Notes under the pieces: model-generated
The model's database searches: none
What the model saw: the letters and a program-made list of their open reading frames with translations, nothing else
Told to the model about the DNA's origin: nothing
Position numbers and translations under genes: made by a program
Shown: one piece after another, positions 16,543 through 25,916 of the stretch
Layout of the letters: each line of letters starts with the position of its first letter
Position numbering within the stretch: the first letter of the stretch is position 1
DNA from: an uncultured Clostridia bacterium
GTDB lineage: Bacteria > Bacillota > Clostridia > Christensenellales > CAG-1252
Assembly: GCA_945482995.1 (NCBI GenBank)
Contig: CALYRM010000005.1
Location: forward strand, 1 to 51,733
Length of the DNA stretch: 51,733 bases
Direction of reading: 5' to 3'

Positions 16543-17246
16543 TTTATAAATTTATTTAAATCATCTCTAAGCTTAAGTAGTACTTTTTTCTCAAGTCTAC
16601 TTATGTAACTCTGGCTGATACCTAACATATCAGCTATTTCTTTTTGCGTTTTTTCTTCTTCACCATCTAAGCCGTAACGCAGATATAATATTTTTCTTTC
16701 TTTTGCGGAAAGTTTTTCCATGCTCTTATAAAGAAGTTCGATTTCAGATTTTTTCTCGATTTCCATACATACCGAATCGGGGTCTGTTCCAATTATATCG
16801 CTTAGCATCAACTCGTTACCCTCCCAATCGGTGTTGACAGGTTCGTCAAGCGAGATTTCGCACTTTCTTCTTGAAACCTTTCTTAAATGCATCAAAATTT
16901 CATTTTCAATACACCTACTTGCATACGTCGCAAGTTTTATATTTTTATCGGGATTATAGTTATTAACCGCCTTTATTAATCCCATTGCCCCAATTGAGAT
17001 AAGGTCGCTTGTATCGGGCACGCTACCATCAAATTTTTTTGCGATGTACACAACAAGTCTTAAATTGTGTTCAATAAGTTCGTCCCGAGCCTTAGTATCA
17101 CCCATTGCTAAACGCTTCAAGACTTCCTTTTCCTCTTCTTTTGTGAAAGGAGATGGCAATGGCGCTCCATATATATAGTCAACCCTCGACCTATTTTCGC
17201 CTTTTATAATATTTAACAGTAGTTTTAATATATTCTTTATGCTCAT
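16539..17246 (-). CDS. sigE: RNA polymerase sigma-E precursor (mother-cell sigma factor)
   Basis: 235 residues. A ~25-residue hydrophobic/basic N-terminal pro-sequence (MSIKNILKLLLNIIKGENRS) precedes the core, as expected for pro-SigE, which SpoIIGA cleaves. Region 2 has NLRLVVYIAKKF and LISIGAMGLIKAVNNY; region 4 has ERKILYLRYGL and an HTH ending SQSYISRLEKK. It activates early mother-cell genes. The ATG overlaps the spoIIGA stop as TAATG, with AAAGGAG inside spoIIGA, so protease and substrate are translated together. Confidence 0.95.
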   Translation of the reverse strand: MSIKNILKLLLNIIKGENRSRVDYIYGAPLPSPFTKEEEKEVLKRLAMGDTKARDELIEHNLRLVVYIAKKFDGSVPDTSDLISIGAMGLIKAVNNYNPDKNIKLATYASRCIENEILMHLRKVSRRKCEISLDEPVNTDWEGNELMLSDIIGTDPDSVCMEIEKKSEIELLYKSMEKLSAKERKILYLRYGLDGEEEKTQKEIADMLGISQSYISRLEKKVLLKLRDDLNKFIN

Positions 17247-18010
17247 TACTTTATCTCCTTTAGGTTATTAGATAGCAAAACTTGAAACCCATCATAAATT
17301 TGATTGGTTTTTACGGCATTTACATTCTTATAGATATGTTTTCTTTTGCCGAAATATATCATAACTTCATCAATTTTAATAATTTCACAAAGCTTACTTC
17401 CGCCCATTGTATCGATAACAATATACTCATTCCCCTTTAAATCTATTTTCTTAGAAATAACCTTGTCTAAAAATATTACGCCTTTACCGTCTCCAGCCAC
17501 AGCCATATTTCCCGAGTCAACAAACCCTACTGCTTTTATACTTTTTCCATTTACCGAACATGATATTTTAAGCAAATCCTTTTTTAGCAACTTGTTTTGA
17601 GTAAACTTTATGAATATTTTTATAATAAAATAACCAACTATACAACATGTCGAAATTGTAGCGACTTTCAGTCCCTCTGTATTAACAATAAAACCACTTG
17701 TTGAATTTAATACGAGCGATATAACGCCGTTATAAATAAATGCGATAATTGCATAAATTAGCGTAGACTTCAACCAATCATAACGAGATTTTGTTATAAA
17801 CGGCATGCTCGAGCATAGTAACGCTAAAACTTTGTATAAAACTTGAAAATCTAATGAAATTGTTGGATAAATAAGCGCTAGTATTGTACCAAACGTCGCA
17901 GAGATAAAAGCATATCGATACTTTCTTAATAGAATATCACAAACGAGAATTCCTATAAATAAATCCATTAAAAAGTTGTCAAGAATTACATACTCCACTA
18001 TAACGGTCAT
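17246..18010 (-). CDS. spoIIGA: SpoIIGA, membrane aspartic protease that activates pro-SigE
   Basis: 254 residues. Five hydrophobic segments fill ~1-135, and a cytoplasmic protease-like domain carries the aspartyl motif FVDSGN (Asp165). It processes pro-SigE at the septum in response to the forespore signal SpoIIR. It is co-transcribed with sigE. The ATG has no Shine-Dalgarno; a TATAGT hexamer ends exactly 6 nt before it, so the message could be leaderless. A TTGACA and a Spo0A-box-like sequence lie farther upstream. Confidence 0.92.
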   Translation of the reverse strand: MTVIVEYVILDNFLMDLFIGILVCDILLRKYRYAFISATFGTILALIYPTISLDFQVLYKVLALLCSSMPFITKSRYDWLKSTLIYAIIAFIYNGVISLVLNSTSGFIVNTEGLKVATISTCCIVGYFIIKIFIKFTQNKLLKKDLLKISCSVNGKSIKAVGFVDSGNMAVAGDGKGVIFLDKVISKKIDLKGNEYIVIDTMGGSKLCEIIKIDEVMIYFGKRKHIYKNVNAVKTNQIYDGFQVLLSNNLKEIK

Positions 18011-18048
18011 ATGAATACTATAACAATTAAGCTAGAAAATAAAATAGG

Positions 18049-18084
18049 ATATAATTGTATTTTAGATTGGGTTTTGTCAAAAAT
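18049..18084 (-). promoter_or_regulatory. Candidate Spo0A-controlled spoIIG promoter
   Basis: TTGACA (18080-18075) is followed by TATATC (18053-18048) with a 21-nt gap, reminiscent of the unusually long -35/-10 spacing of the Bacillus spoIIG promoter. TTTGTCAAAAA on the opposite strand (18074-18084) resembles a 0A box and overlaps the -35. An alternative -10, TATAGT (18022-18017), lies nearer the start codon. These are inferences from pattern only. Confidence 0.4.
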
Positions 18085-18085
18085 A

Positions 18086-18113
18086 AAGACGCCGTCATAC
18101 GACAGCGTCTTTA
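18086..18113 (-). terminator. ftsZ terminator
   Basis: The stem AAGACGC-GTC / GAC-GCGTCTT with a small loop is followed on the minus strand by TTTATTTTT. The U-tract runs directly into the TTGACA of the presumed spoIIG promoter, so the two units abut. Confidence 0.75.
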
Positions 18114-18149
18114 GATATTATATCTTTTACGTACATTCTAAGATAAATT

Positions 18150-19295
18150 TTATTTACGAAGTCTTTGCATAAATTCGGGAACAAACTCGGAGTCAACACC
18201 AATTCTACCCTCGCGATTTTCTACAACAGGTTCAGCTTGTGGGGTAGGTTGCACTTGCTTTTCATCTGGTTGAGCAGGTTTTTGTTGGGGTGATTCAGGT
18301 TGTAGTTCAAATCCCGTTGCGATGATTATAACGTTCACTTGATCGCCTAATGACGGATCAAAATCCAAACCGAAAATGATTTCAGCTTCTTTAATCATCA
18401 ATTCATGTACCAAATTCGTTGCGTTTTCGATTTCTTTCTTATTAAAATCTTTACCGGACGAATAGCATATAATCATACTTTTAGCACGAATAATATTTGT
18501 ATCAGTCAAATTATTCTTGACAGCTGCGCTAACTGCCTGAATTGCAGCAGATTCGCCTTCGCCTCTACCTATACCAATATGTGCTAAACCTTTATTCCTT
18601 ATAATCTTGCAAACGTCGGCAAAGTCGAGATTGATAACACATGGTTTTGCAATCAATTCTCCGATACCTTTTAAAGCCTTTCTGATTACGTCATCGCCTT
18701 TCTCGTAGCCCTCTAATATATGCTCGTTGTCAAGTTTATCATTAGGAATGATTACCAAGCTGTCAGCATACTTCCTAAGCTCGGTAATACCCTGCATAGC
18801 ATTACTATTTCTAACGTCACCCTCAAAAGCAAATGGCTTAAATACTATTGCAACAACCAAAATCCCCATATCCTTTGCGATTTTAGCGATAACTGGAGAA
18901 GCGCCTGTACCTGTTCCGCCACCCATTCCTGCAGTTAAGAACAAAAGTTGAACGTTTGTTAACATTTTTCTAATTTCGTCCTCGCTTTCAAGAGCTGCCT
19001 TTTTGCCCATTTCAGGAACTGCACCTGCGCCTTGTCCTTTTGTGCTTTGCTTACCGATTTGAAGAAGCTTTACTTTCATATTAGGCTTCTTATTCAGAGC
19101 CTTTTCTTTGATACTCAACAAAATCTGCGAGTCGGTATTTACGGCAACAAATTCAGCACTTGTTAAATCAGAATGCATTAATCTTGTAATGGTATTACAA
19201 CCTGCTCCACCTACACCGCAAAGCATTATATTACAAACGTTAGTATTTCCGTTGCCATACAAGCCTTCTACAACAAAATCTTCTATATCGTACAT
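18150..19295 (-). CDS. ftsZ: FtsZ, tubulin-like cell-division GTPase
   Basis: 381 residues. The tubulin signature GGGTGTG lies at ~125-131, with [12 protein letters not shown] at ~27-38 and the T3-region [11 protein letters not shown] at ~87-97. After the globular core (~330) comes a Gln/Pro-rich linker and a C-terminal peptide [12 protein letters not shown], a variant of the usual D/E-IPxFLR motif that binds FtsA and SepF. It polymerises into the Z-ring at mid-cell. A strong GGAGG site precedes the ATG. It follows ftsA by 21 bp and ends at a terminator. Confidence 0.96.
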   Translation of the reverse strand: MYDIEDFVVEGLYGNGNTNVCNIMLCGVGGAGCNTITRLMHSDLTSAEFVAVNTDSQILLSIKEKALNKKPNMKVKLLQIGKQSTKGQGAGAVPEMGKKAALESEDEIRKMLTNVQLLFLTAGMGGGTGTGASPVIAKIAKDMGILVVAIVFKPFAFEGDVRNSNAMQGITELRKYADSLVIIPNDKLDNEHILEGYEKGDDVIRKALKGIGELIAKPCVINLDFADVCKIIRNKGLAHIGIGRGEGESAAIQAVSAAVKNNLTDTNIIRAKSMIICYSSGKDFNKKEIENATNLVHELMIKEAEIIFGLDFDPSLGDQVNVIIIATGFELQPESPQQKPAQPDEKQVQPTPQAEPVVENREGRIGVDSEFVPEFMQRLRK

Positions 19296-19316
19296 AATCT
19301 AATCCTCCCAATATTT

Positions 19317-20441
19317 CTAATTATTAGATTTAATAGCCGAATTTACCAATCCCATAATTCTTGAATACATTGATTTTTTATAATTAGTTTCAAGATTGGG
19401 ATATACTTTCATTATTGGTTTACCAATGCAGTTAGCCATGCAGGATTCAATGCCGTGGAAATCTAAACCGCTACCCGTCAAATACAAGTCTTTATTTTTA
19501 ACTCGTGTATCTTGAATTAAATCAAAGCACTTTGTAATATAGGTGCAAATAATTTTTATACATTCAACGGTCATATCCTTTACCTCTTTGCAAGAAAAAG
19601 TTTTCAAGAAACCGTTTGAATTAATCGAATATGTTTCATCAGTTGGATTAAAGGATAAATCCACCTTTTCAATAAGGTTTTTACCTTCCTCAAAAGTAAT
19701 ATCCAAACCCTTCGAAATCCAATCGATAATGTTATATCTTCCCACAGAGAAGGTAAACAAGTATTCGATACCGTCACTACAACAAATAATCAACGAAGTG
19801 CTTCTGTATCCTGTATCTACCAATACTGCGCCAACGTCTCTTGTTGAAGTGTTAAACAAACCCAATATTTCGGATTTAGGCGATGAAAGAAATACTATAT
19901 CGCTAATACCGTTTTCCTTTAAGGTTTGTTTCAAAAAATCGTAAACGATCTTTTCCGATGCAATATATGATATATGAGCATTTAATCCATTAGTTGGTTT
20001 GCCCAATACATCAATATATTTTTCGTCGTCATTATCTATATTAAAATAAATCGGATCGGCGCTAATCAAAACCTTTTCGGAATCGTTTACAAAAGGATTC
20101 CCACTATTCACCAACGTATCTATATCAACCTTTTCAACTTTTTTATGCTTGATTTGGTCAATTTTTGTATTAACTACCCTACAAATAGAAAACTCTGCGG
20201 GAATACCGACGTAAAGCTTTTTAAGTCTACCGTGTTTTTCCCTTAACCGTTGGAAAAGCTTTTTTATGGTTGATTTAGCATTCTCCTCGTCTACAAATTC
20301 GCCGTTTCTTATTCCCTCATAAGGAACACTATATTCAAAAGTAACACGGCAATAGTCGCCCATTGTTTTTGTGGCGACCATCAAAGTCATATTACCCGAA
20401 CCTATATCTAAAACTGCGCTTTCCTTATCCTTGAATAACAT
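19317..20441 (-). CDS. ftsA: FtsA, actin-like membrane tether of the Z-ring
   Basis: 374 residues from the ATG at 20441 (GAGG 7 nt upstream); the open frame reaches a GTG at 20453. Actin-fold motifs are visible: phosphate 1 AVLDIGSGNMTLMV, the SHS2/1C insertion (~70-160) with LYVGIPAEF, phosphate 2 GAVLVDTGYRSTSLI, and an adenosine-site YLTGSG. The C-terminus (KKSMYSRIMGLVNSAIK) could be a short amphipathic anchor. It is quite divergent from model FtsA, but position directly before ftsZ supports the call. It has its own promoter upstream. Confidence 0.87.
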   Translation of the reverse strand: MLFKDKESAVLDIGSGNMTLMVATKTMGDYCRVTFEYSVPYEGIRNGEFVDEENAKSTIKKLFQRLREKHGRLKKLYVGIPAEFSICRVVNTKIDQIKHKKVEKVDIDTLVNSGNPFVNDSEKVLISADPIYFNIDNDDEKYIDVLGKPTNGLNAHISYIASEKIVYDFLKQTLKENGISDIVFLSSPKSEILGLFNTSTRDVGAVLVDTGYRSTSLIICCSDGIEYLFTFSVGRYNIIDWISKGLDITFEEGKNLIEKVDLSFNPTDETYSINSNGFLKTFSCKEVKDMTVECIKIICTYITKCFDLIQDTRVKNKDLYLTGSGLDFHGIESCMANCIGKPIMKVYPNLETNYKKSMYSRIMGLVNSAIKSNN

Positions 20442-20470
20442 TTGTAACCTCACAGCATTTGTATAATTTA

Positions 20471-20499
20471 ATCATAATACAAAAATTATTATTTGTAAA
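20471..20499 (-). promoter_or_regulatory. Internal promoter before ftsA-ftsZ
   Basis: TTTACA (20499-20494), a 17-nt spacer and TATGAT (20476-20471) on the minus strand lie in the 82-bp gap after ftsQ. This could give ftsAZ extra, independent expression. Confidence 0.55.
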
Positions 20500-20523
20500 C
20501 AAAATATTTATAACTAAACAACC

Positions 20524-21300
20524 TTAGTACGGATAAGTCTCTTGCCATACCCATGCTTTTTCGGTTTTATCGTGATAAATATATCCGTAAGTACGCTTTG
20601 CCGATTGCTCTCCATAGAGTCTATAAGCTTCGAGGGCATAACGGAATTTTTCCTCATAGTCGTTGCTATCTTTCAAGCAAATTGTAACACCGCTACGAAG
20701 TTTGATATTTACAATATCGTTATCGGTATTAAAATCTATCTTTTCAAAGAAATTCAAGAATGCAATACCGTTTAAACTTTCGTTGTTTGCGACGTTGGAT
20801 ATAACCGATAATTTTGAATTGTAGCTATTACTTACGTCAAGGAAATTGCCAACGACCGGATTGCCGACTTCTAAGCCCGTAACCTTGGTGCACGTGTGGT
20901 ATATAGAATTATTTGCGTCGATAATTTGTAATATTTTGAGCGAACTATCTATCACCGCATATAATTCTGCGTCTCTTATCTTAATCGCCATAAGCGGAAT
21001 TCTAACCGATACGTGAATAACTACCTTATTAGGGAATACTCTCTCAATATTTTTTACCTCTAAATACGGATGAGTAATCTCGATTTGCTCTCTCGATTTC
21101 TTTTCGGATAAAACAAAAATATTACTCCCAATTCGTATGTTCGAACTGGTAATAATTGATTGCTCGTCTATTAGTTGCGATTCGACTTCATTTAAAACCG
21201 TAATGCTATTGACTGTAAATAACGTCATATTGAGTAAAACTATTACGATAATGAGGAGTACGATTGCAACAAACACGATAATTCTTGCATTTCCTTTCAT
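20524..21300 (-). CDS. divIB: FtsQ/DivIB, divisome membrane protein
   Basis: 258 residues. A short basic N-terminus is followed by one membrane span (~7-30), a POTRA domain (~31-105, FTVNSITVLN...RVFPNKVVIHVSVR) and a beta domain containing LNGIAFLNFFEKIDFN and IVNIKLRSGVTI. In the septum it links the division PBP/FtsW pair to the ring. Its ATG overlaps the murA stop as ATGA. FtsL and DivIC partners are not obvious in the window. Confidence 0.88.
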   Translation of the reverse strand: MKGNARIIVFVAIVLLIIVIVLLNMTLFTVNSITVLNEVESQLIDEQSIITSSNIRIGSNIFVLSEKKSREQIEITHPYLEVKNIERVFPNKVVIHVSVRIPLMAIKIRDAELYAVIDSSLKILQIIDANNSIYHTCTKVTGLEVGNPVVGNFLDVSNSYNSKLSVISNVANNESLNGIAFLNFFEKIDFNTDNDIVNIKLRSGVTICLKDSNDYEEKFRYALEAYRLYGEQSAKRTYGYIYHDKTEKAWVWQETYPY

Positions 21301-22556
21301 TCTATCCTCTTTAGGTCAGCACCCAAATTATTGTACATTTTAACTATATCTTCATATCCTCTGTCGATGATATGAAGATTGTTTATCCTTGTGTAGCCAT
21401 TAACCGATAGTCCGGCAATTACTAACGCTGCGCCACATCTTAAATCGGTAGCTTGAACAGTTGCCGAATGTAAACAGCTTTTATATATTGAAAGGCGTCT
21501 ATTTGAAATTTTCAAGTTTCCGCCAAAAAGCTCGAGCTGTTTTGCATATTCAAACCTACTGCCAAACACTCTCTCGACTATTTGACCACTGCCGCCTGAA
21601 GCCAACATTGCTGAGGCGTACTGAGCCTGCAAGTCGGTCGGGAAAGAGGGATAAGGATCGGTTTTGATTATGCCGTGAAGAACACAATGCGGACTATATA
21701 TTATTTTATCATTATTTATATATAAATTGCAAGGACTTTTTGTTATTTTTCTAATTAATGCTTTTATCTCAATTGGATTAACCCCTTTAATAGTCAATTC
21801 TCCTTTTGTAGCTATCGCAGATAAAAGTAAATCGCCCATTACAATTCTATCTGACGGATTTTTAAAATCTATGTTTTTATTGCGTTCAGACGGTGAAATT
21901 CTAATGTTGTTTTTAATCCTCTCTACACTTTTTCCCGATTTGTTCAAATATTCTATAACTGCATTCACCTCGGGTTCAAGCGCTGTATTTTTAATGATTA
22001 TGGATTTTTTACCGTTGATTGCAACCAACAAAGTGTTTATTGTTGCCCCTACCGACGGATATCTAAAATCTATATCCTTTTCAACAAGGTTCTCTAACTC
22101 AATTATATAGTAGTCATGCTCTTCTTTCACCCTACCGCCCAAGGTAACAAGCGCCGATAAGTGAATGTCAATTGGTCTTGTTCCCAACTTGCAACCACCC
22201 GGCTTTGGCAATCTAAGATATTTCAACTTTGTCAAGACTGCACCCAATAGATAGGTTGATGATCGTATTTTTGTTGATAACGAAATTATTTTTTCAAAAT
22301 CCGCTTCACTAGGGTTTCTTAATTCAGTTGAATCGATTTTTAATTCATTATCAACAAAAGTGCTTTTTACATTATAAAAGGAAAGTATTTTTAAAAAATC
22401 AAATACGTCGCTTATTCTTGGTATATTCTTTAAAACTCTTACTCCACCAAGATTAACGGCTGCTGCAATCAAGGGAAGTCCTGCATTTTTACTTCCTTGC
22501 ACCGTTGTTTCGCCCTCGAGTCTTTTTCCACCATTAATTAAAACGCAATCTTCCAT
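21297..22556 (-). CDS. murA: MurA, UDP-GlcNAc 1-carboxyvinyltransferase
   Basis: 419 residues from the ATG at 22556, which has AAGG upstream and overlaps ftsW by 23 bp; the longer frame begins at a TTG. The GSKNAGLPLIAAAV segment (substrate Lys) and the active-site loop PKPGGCKLGTRPIDIH with Cys122 are intact, so fosfomycin sensitivity would be expected. It transfers enolpyruvate from PEP to UDP-GlcNAc, the first committed wall step. It occupies the slot between ftsW and ftsQ where murG or murB often sits. The catalytic Cys argues against other EPSP-synthase-fold enzymes. Confidence 0.94.
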   Translation of the reverse strand: MEDCVLINGGKRLEGETTVQGSKNAGLPLIAAAVNLGGVRVLKNIPRISDVFDFLKILSFYNVKSTFVDNELKIDSTELRNPSEADFEKIISLSTKIRSSTYLLGAVLTKLKYLRLPKPGGCKLGTRPIDIHLSALVTLGGRVKEEHDYYIIELENLVEKDIDFRYPSVGATINTLLVAINGKKSIIIKNTALEPEVNAVIEYLNKSGKSVERIKNNIRISPSERNKNIDFKNPSDRIVMGDLLLSAIATKGELTIKGVNPIEIKALIRKITKSPCNLYINNDKIIYSPHCVLHGIIKTDPYPSFPTDLQAQYASAMLASGGSGQIVERVFGSRFEYAKQLELFGGNLKISNRRLSIYKSCLHSATVQATDLRCGAALVIAGLSVNGYTRINNLHIIDRGYEDIVKMYNNLGADLKRIE

Positions 22557-23712
22557 ATTTTTTCTTACCTTCTCTTTTTTCTTCAATTACACTAAATATG
22601 TTTACTTTACTCCTTCTATCCACCGATAATAAGATACCTAAACTTGATAAAAAACATACCAACGAACTTCCCCCATAGCTCATAAGCGGCAACGGAATTC
22701 CGGTTGGGGGAATTGCTCCCGAGACTACCGCAATATTAAGTAGCGTTTGCAATCCAAAGACGTTTGATATACCAAATGCAAGAGTGGCATCAAATCTATT
22801 TTCACATCTTTTTGATATTGAAATGCCCAACACGGTAATTGACGCATATATAGATATTATAAATAAAGCCCCAATAAAACCAAGTTCTTCGCCAACTATT
22901 GAAAAAATAAAATCCGACTCGGCAAATGGTAAAAATAAAAATTTTTGCCTACTATTAAAAAGTCCTACCCCAAACCAACCACCGCTTCCCAATGCATAGT
23001 ATGATTGTATAAGTTGATACCCTTCTCCTCTTGGATTTGCCCAAGGATTAATGAAAGCCATTAAGCGTTGCAATCTATACGGTTCGGTTACAATCAACAA
23101 TATAAATGCAATAACTATTGGAATTACCATAGCAATAAACAACTTTGAATTTGCACCGCCTATATAAAGCATTATAATCATAAGCGCTGCGGATAAAATT
23201 GTTACGCTCATATTTGGTTCTAACAACAGCAACACACACATCAGACCGCCCACCATTAAAATCGGAATACAATTACGGATTTTGTTCATGTCACGATTTT
23301 CCATAAACTTTGCGCTAAATATTATCAATGCAAATTTTGACAGTTCAGACGGCTGTATTGTTGTAAAACCAAGGTTAATCCATCTTTTCGCGCCGAAGCT
23401 TTCAACTCCAACCCCCGGAATGAAAATAATAACCAAAAGTATAAATGAAAGAATCAAAAAAGGAATAGTAACCTTTTTTACGAGTTTCGAATTTGTGTAG
23501 GATAGAACAATCATACAAATCAAGCCCAACCCCATAGCAATTAATTGCTTTTTTACAAAATACAAGGAATCGTTAAAATTCTTTTCCGCGCTATACGAAC
23601 TTGCCGATGAAAGCATTAAAATTGCAATTATACATAAAAAAACGGTTAAGCAAAAGAGTGCCACCCCACGCTTTGACAAAAATTTATAGTTTGACGCTTT
23701 TAATGAAATCAT
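22534..23712 (-). CDS. ftsW: FtsW/SpoVE-type septal peptidoglycan glycosyltransferase
   Basis: 392 residues from the ATG at 23712, preceded by AGAGG; another in-frame ATG 8 codons upstream has no ribosome site. Ten hydrophobic spans and the SEDS signatures GVESFGAKRWINLG, PSELSKFALIIF, NPRGEGYQ, PFAESDFIFSIVGEELGF and PLMSYGGSS are present. SEDS proteins polymerise lipid II together with a class B PBP, here probably the SpoVD-like protein. In sporulating Firmicutes the paralogue SpoVE does the same for cortex; which role this copy has cannot be read. It overlaps murD by 29 bp. Confidence 0.94.
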   Translation of the reverse strand: MISLKASNYKFLSKRGVALFCLTVFLCIIAILMLSSASSYSAEKNFNDSLYFVKKQLIAMGLGLICMIVLSYTNSKLVKKVTIPFLILSFILLVIIFIPGVGVESFGAKRWINLGFTTIQPSELSKFALIIFSAKFMENRDMNKIRNCIPILMVGGLMCVLLLLEPNMSVTILSAALMIIMLYIGGANSKLFIAMVIPIVIAFILLIVTEPYRLQRLMAFINPWANPRGEGYQLIQSYYALGSGGWFGVGLFNSRQKFLFLPFAESDFIFSIVGEELGFIGALFIISIYASITVLGISISKRCENRFDATLAFGISNVFGLQTLLNIAVVSGAIPPTGIPLPLMSYGGSSLVCFLSSLGILLSVDRRSKVNIFSVIEEKREGKKKYGRLRFN

Positions 23713-24922
23713 AGAAAAACTTACCTCTTTCCGCATACGATGAGAAACGATCGAAACTCGAACAGCCGGGCGAGAATAATATATTGTCGGCTTTGGAATT
23801 AAGAGCTTTTATAATAGCCTCTTCAAGAGATTTACAATTATTTGCAAGGACGTTGCATTTTATCGCATCTTTATATATTTCATTTCGATTATCGCCCGAA
23901 ATAAACACAATGTCGTCCTTTCTCAACCGCTGTAATAATGGCTTATAACTTTCCCCCTTGTCATAACCCCCTAATAAGATCGCAGTTGTTCCGTTCATTT
24001 TTTCGTATGCAGAAATGACCGACGATACGTTTGTACCTTTGCTATCGTTGTAGACGTTCTTACCATTTATAACGTCGACAAACTCACACCTATATCGTTC
24101 ACCTTTGTAAACCCTTAAAAAATCTGCATATTTGAGATTAAAACCGTTTGCCAATATACACAATGCGAAAGCCGAAAGTGCATTTTCTATGTTGTTATTT
24201 CCTTTTATTTTGATTTCATCAATATCAATAAGTCGATAGTCTATTTCTTTTTCACGATAAAACACTGTACCATTTTCAATATAAATATCGGTTTTTCTGT
24301 TCAATGAATATGTAATTAATCGTTTATTATTTAACTCAGGCAACGGATAACTCTCGGGATTATAAGCAATTCCGTCCTTGGTTAGCGAAATTAGTTTTAA
24401 CTTTGCTTTTTTATATTTTTCTCTAGTTTTGTGATAATCGAGATGATCGACGGTAATATTGGTAATGCAAGAATAATCGCTTTGATAAAATCTTGACTGC
24501 TCCAACATAAAAGAGCTTAACTCGCATATTTGCAAGTTATCGCTTTTTCTTGACGTAAATGGAATTCCCATATTTCCAAGTAGCTCAGAGCTTACCCCTG
24601 CGCTCTCCAACATTCCCTTTACCATATTTACTGTTGTTGTTTTTCCGTTTGTACCCGTTACAGAAATAGACCTAAAAGGGCTTGCAAGATAAGCAAAATC
24701 CAATTCCGAATAAATAGGAATACCACAGCCCTTAACTCTTATATATTCTCGTGAACTTCTTGATACGGCAGGACTTATCACCGCCAAATCAAAGCATTTA
24801 AGGTTAATATCTAACCTATCACTGTAAAACATCGGTATTGCTTCAACTTTTTTCGCATAACTAAAAACCGATTTACCGCTTAATCCACTACCAACGATTA
24901 AAATTCGTTTTCCTTTTAGCAT
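23684..24922 (-). CDS. murD: MurD, UDP-MurNAc-L-Ala:D-Glu ligase
   Basis: 412 residues. The N-terminal Rossmann-like UDP-binding region (ILIVGSGLSGKS) is followed by the ATP loop SVTGTNGKTTTVNM, the Mur-ligase segment ITVDHLDYHKTREKY and a C-terminal domain with YNDSKGTNVSS and ILLGGYDKGESY. The usual ELSSFQLE reads ELSSFMLE. It adds D-glutamate in the cytoplasmic lipid II pathway. GGAG precedes the ATG; it starts 13 bp after mraY. Confidence 0.94.
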   Translation of the reverse strand: MLKGKRILIVGSGLSGKSVFSYAKKVEAIPMFYSDRLDINLKCFDLAVISPAVSRSSREYIRVKGCGIPIYSELDFAYLASPFRSISVTGTNGKTTTVNMVKGMLESAGVSSELLGNMGIPFTSRKSDNLQICELSSFMLEQSRFYQSDYSCITNITVDHLDYHKTREKYKKAKLKLISLTKDGIAYNPESYPLPELNNKRLITYSLNRKTDIYIENGTVFYREKEIDYRLIDIDEIKIKGNNNIENALSAFALCILANGFNLKYADFLRVYKGERYRCEFVDVINGKNVYNDSKGTNVSSVISAYEKMNGTTAILLGGYDKGESYKPLLQRLRKDDIVFISGDNRNEIYKDAIKCNVLANNCKSLEEAIIKALNSKADNILFSPGCSSFDRFSSYAERGKFFYDFIKSVKL

Positions 24923-24935
24923 ATCACTCCTTTGG

Positions 24936-25916
24936 TTATAGTGATATTAAAACGGCTATCGTCCCCAATGCGCCAAAAATAACAGTTACAGCCGTGTATA
25001 TAGCAACAATTCGTGGTTCGCTCATTCCGCACTTTTCAAGGTGATGATGAAACGGTGCCATTTTAAATACTCTTTTTTTACTTATTTTAAACACTATAAC
25101 CTGTATAATTACCGATATGCACGACACCACGTACATTATACCTATAATCGGAATAATTAACGAATTTCCGCTAAACATTGCAACCGAAGCGACTGCTCCG
25201 CCCAAAGCTAAAGAACCTGTATCTCCCATAAAAATTTTTGCCGGTTTGCTATTATATATTAAAAATGCAAGAATTCCGCCCATTATCGAGACCGAAAAAA
25301 CCGCTAACGAAATATCGATAATTTGTTTTTGGTACATAGCAAATAGAATTAGGAAAAAGAATAACAGGTAACAGAAGGTAGTGTTGCCTGCAAGTCCGTC
25401 CAAGCCGTCCGTCAAGTTTACCGAATTTGTAACCGCCAAAAATATAAAAATTGCAAACGGAATAATCCAATACCCAAAATTAACGGTTGTGTTCGTAAAA
25501 GGAATTCTTACAAGTCTTGAAATATCATTTTTATAGCAATAATACGCCAATGCGCCTGCAATTCCCAACTGCCCGATAATCTTTTGCATAGGCGTCAAGC
25601 CACCGTTATTATGTCTTTTTACCTTCAAAAAATCGTCTAGAAAACCTAACAAGCAGTATGAAATTGTTGCGATCGCCGCTATTCTTCCTGCCGACAATCC
25701 ATTATTTGAAAATACAACCGCGATAAGACAAGACGGAACAACAAAAGCAAGCCCGCCCATCGTGGGTGTTCCTGCTTTGCTTTTATGCTGTTCAACATAT
25801 TTTAAAATTGGTTGTTTTGCTTTAAGTTTTGTTGACAAACTTGTAACAAGTGGCAAGGACAGTAATGATAATAAAAAACTAAATATCAGTGACAAAAAAA
25901 AGATTAAATATTTCAT
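24936..25916 (-). CDS. mraY: MraY, phospho-MurNAc-pentapeptide translocase
   Basis: 326 residues with ten membrane spans. All signature loops are present: KAGTPTMGGLAF, GFLDDFLKV, TNSVNLTDGLDGLA, KIFMGDTGSLALG and FKMAPFHHHLEKCG. It makes lipid I from UDP-MurNAc-pentapeptide and undecaprenyl phosphate. The ATG overlaps the murE stop as ATGA. murF normally precedes mraY; here murE abuts it directly, so murF must lie elsewhere. Confidence 0.97.
   Translation of the reverse strand: MKYLIFFLSLIFSFLLSLLSLPLVTSLSTKLKAKQPILKYVEQHKSKAGTPTMGGLAFVVPSCLIAVVFSNNGLSAGRIAAIATISYCLLGFLDDFLKVKRHNNGGLTPMQKIIGQLGIAGALAYYCYKNDISRLVRIPFTNTTVNFGYWIIPFAIFIFLAVTNSVNLTDGLDGLAGNTTFCYLLFFFLILFAMYQKQIIDISLAVFSVSIMGGILAFLIYNSKPAKIFMGDTGSLALGGAVASVAMFSGNSLIIPIIGIMYVVSCISVIIQVIVFKISKKRVFKMAPFHHHLEKCGMSEPRIVAIYTAVTVIFGALGTIAVLISL

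Noticed and set aside
22557..22586. Longer MurA start (TTG at 22586)
   Set aside because: The ATG at 22556 has an AAGG ribosome site and begins at the conserved N-terminus; the TTG would add ten unconserved residues.
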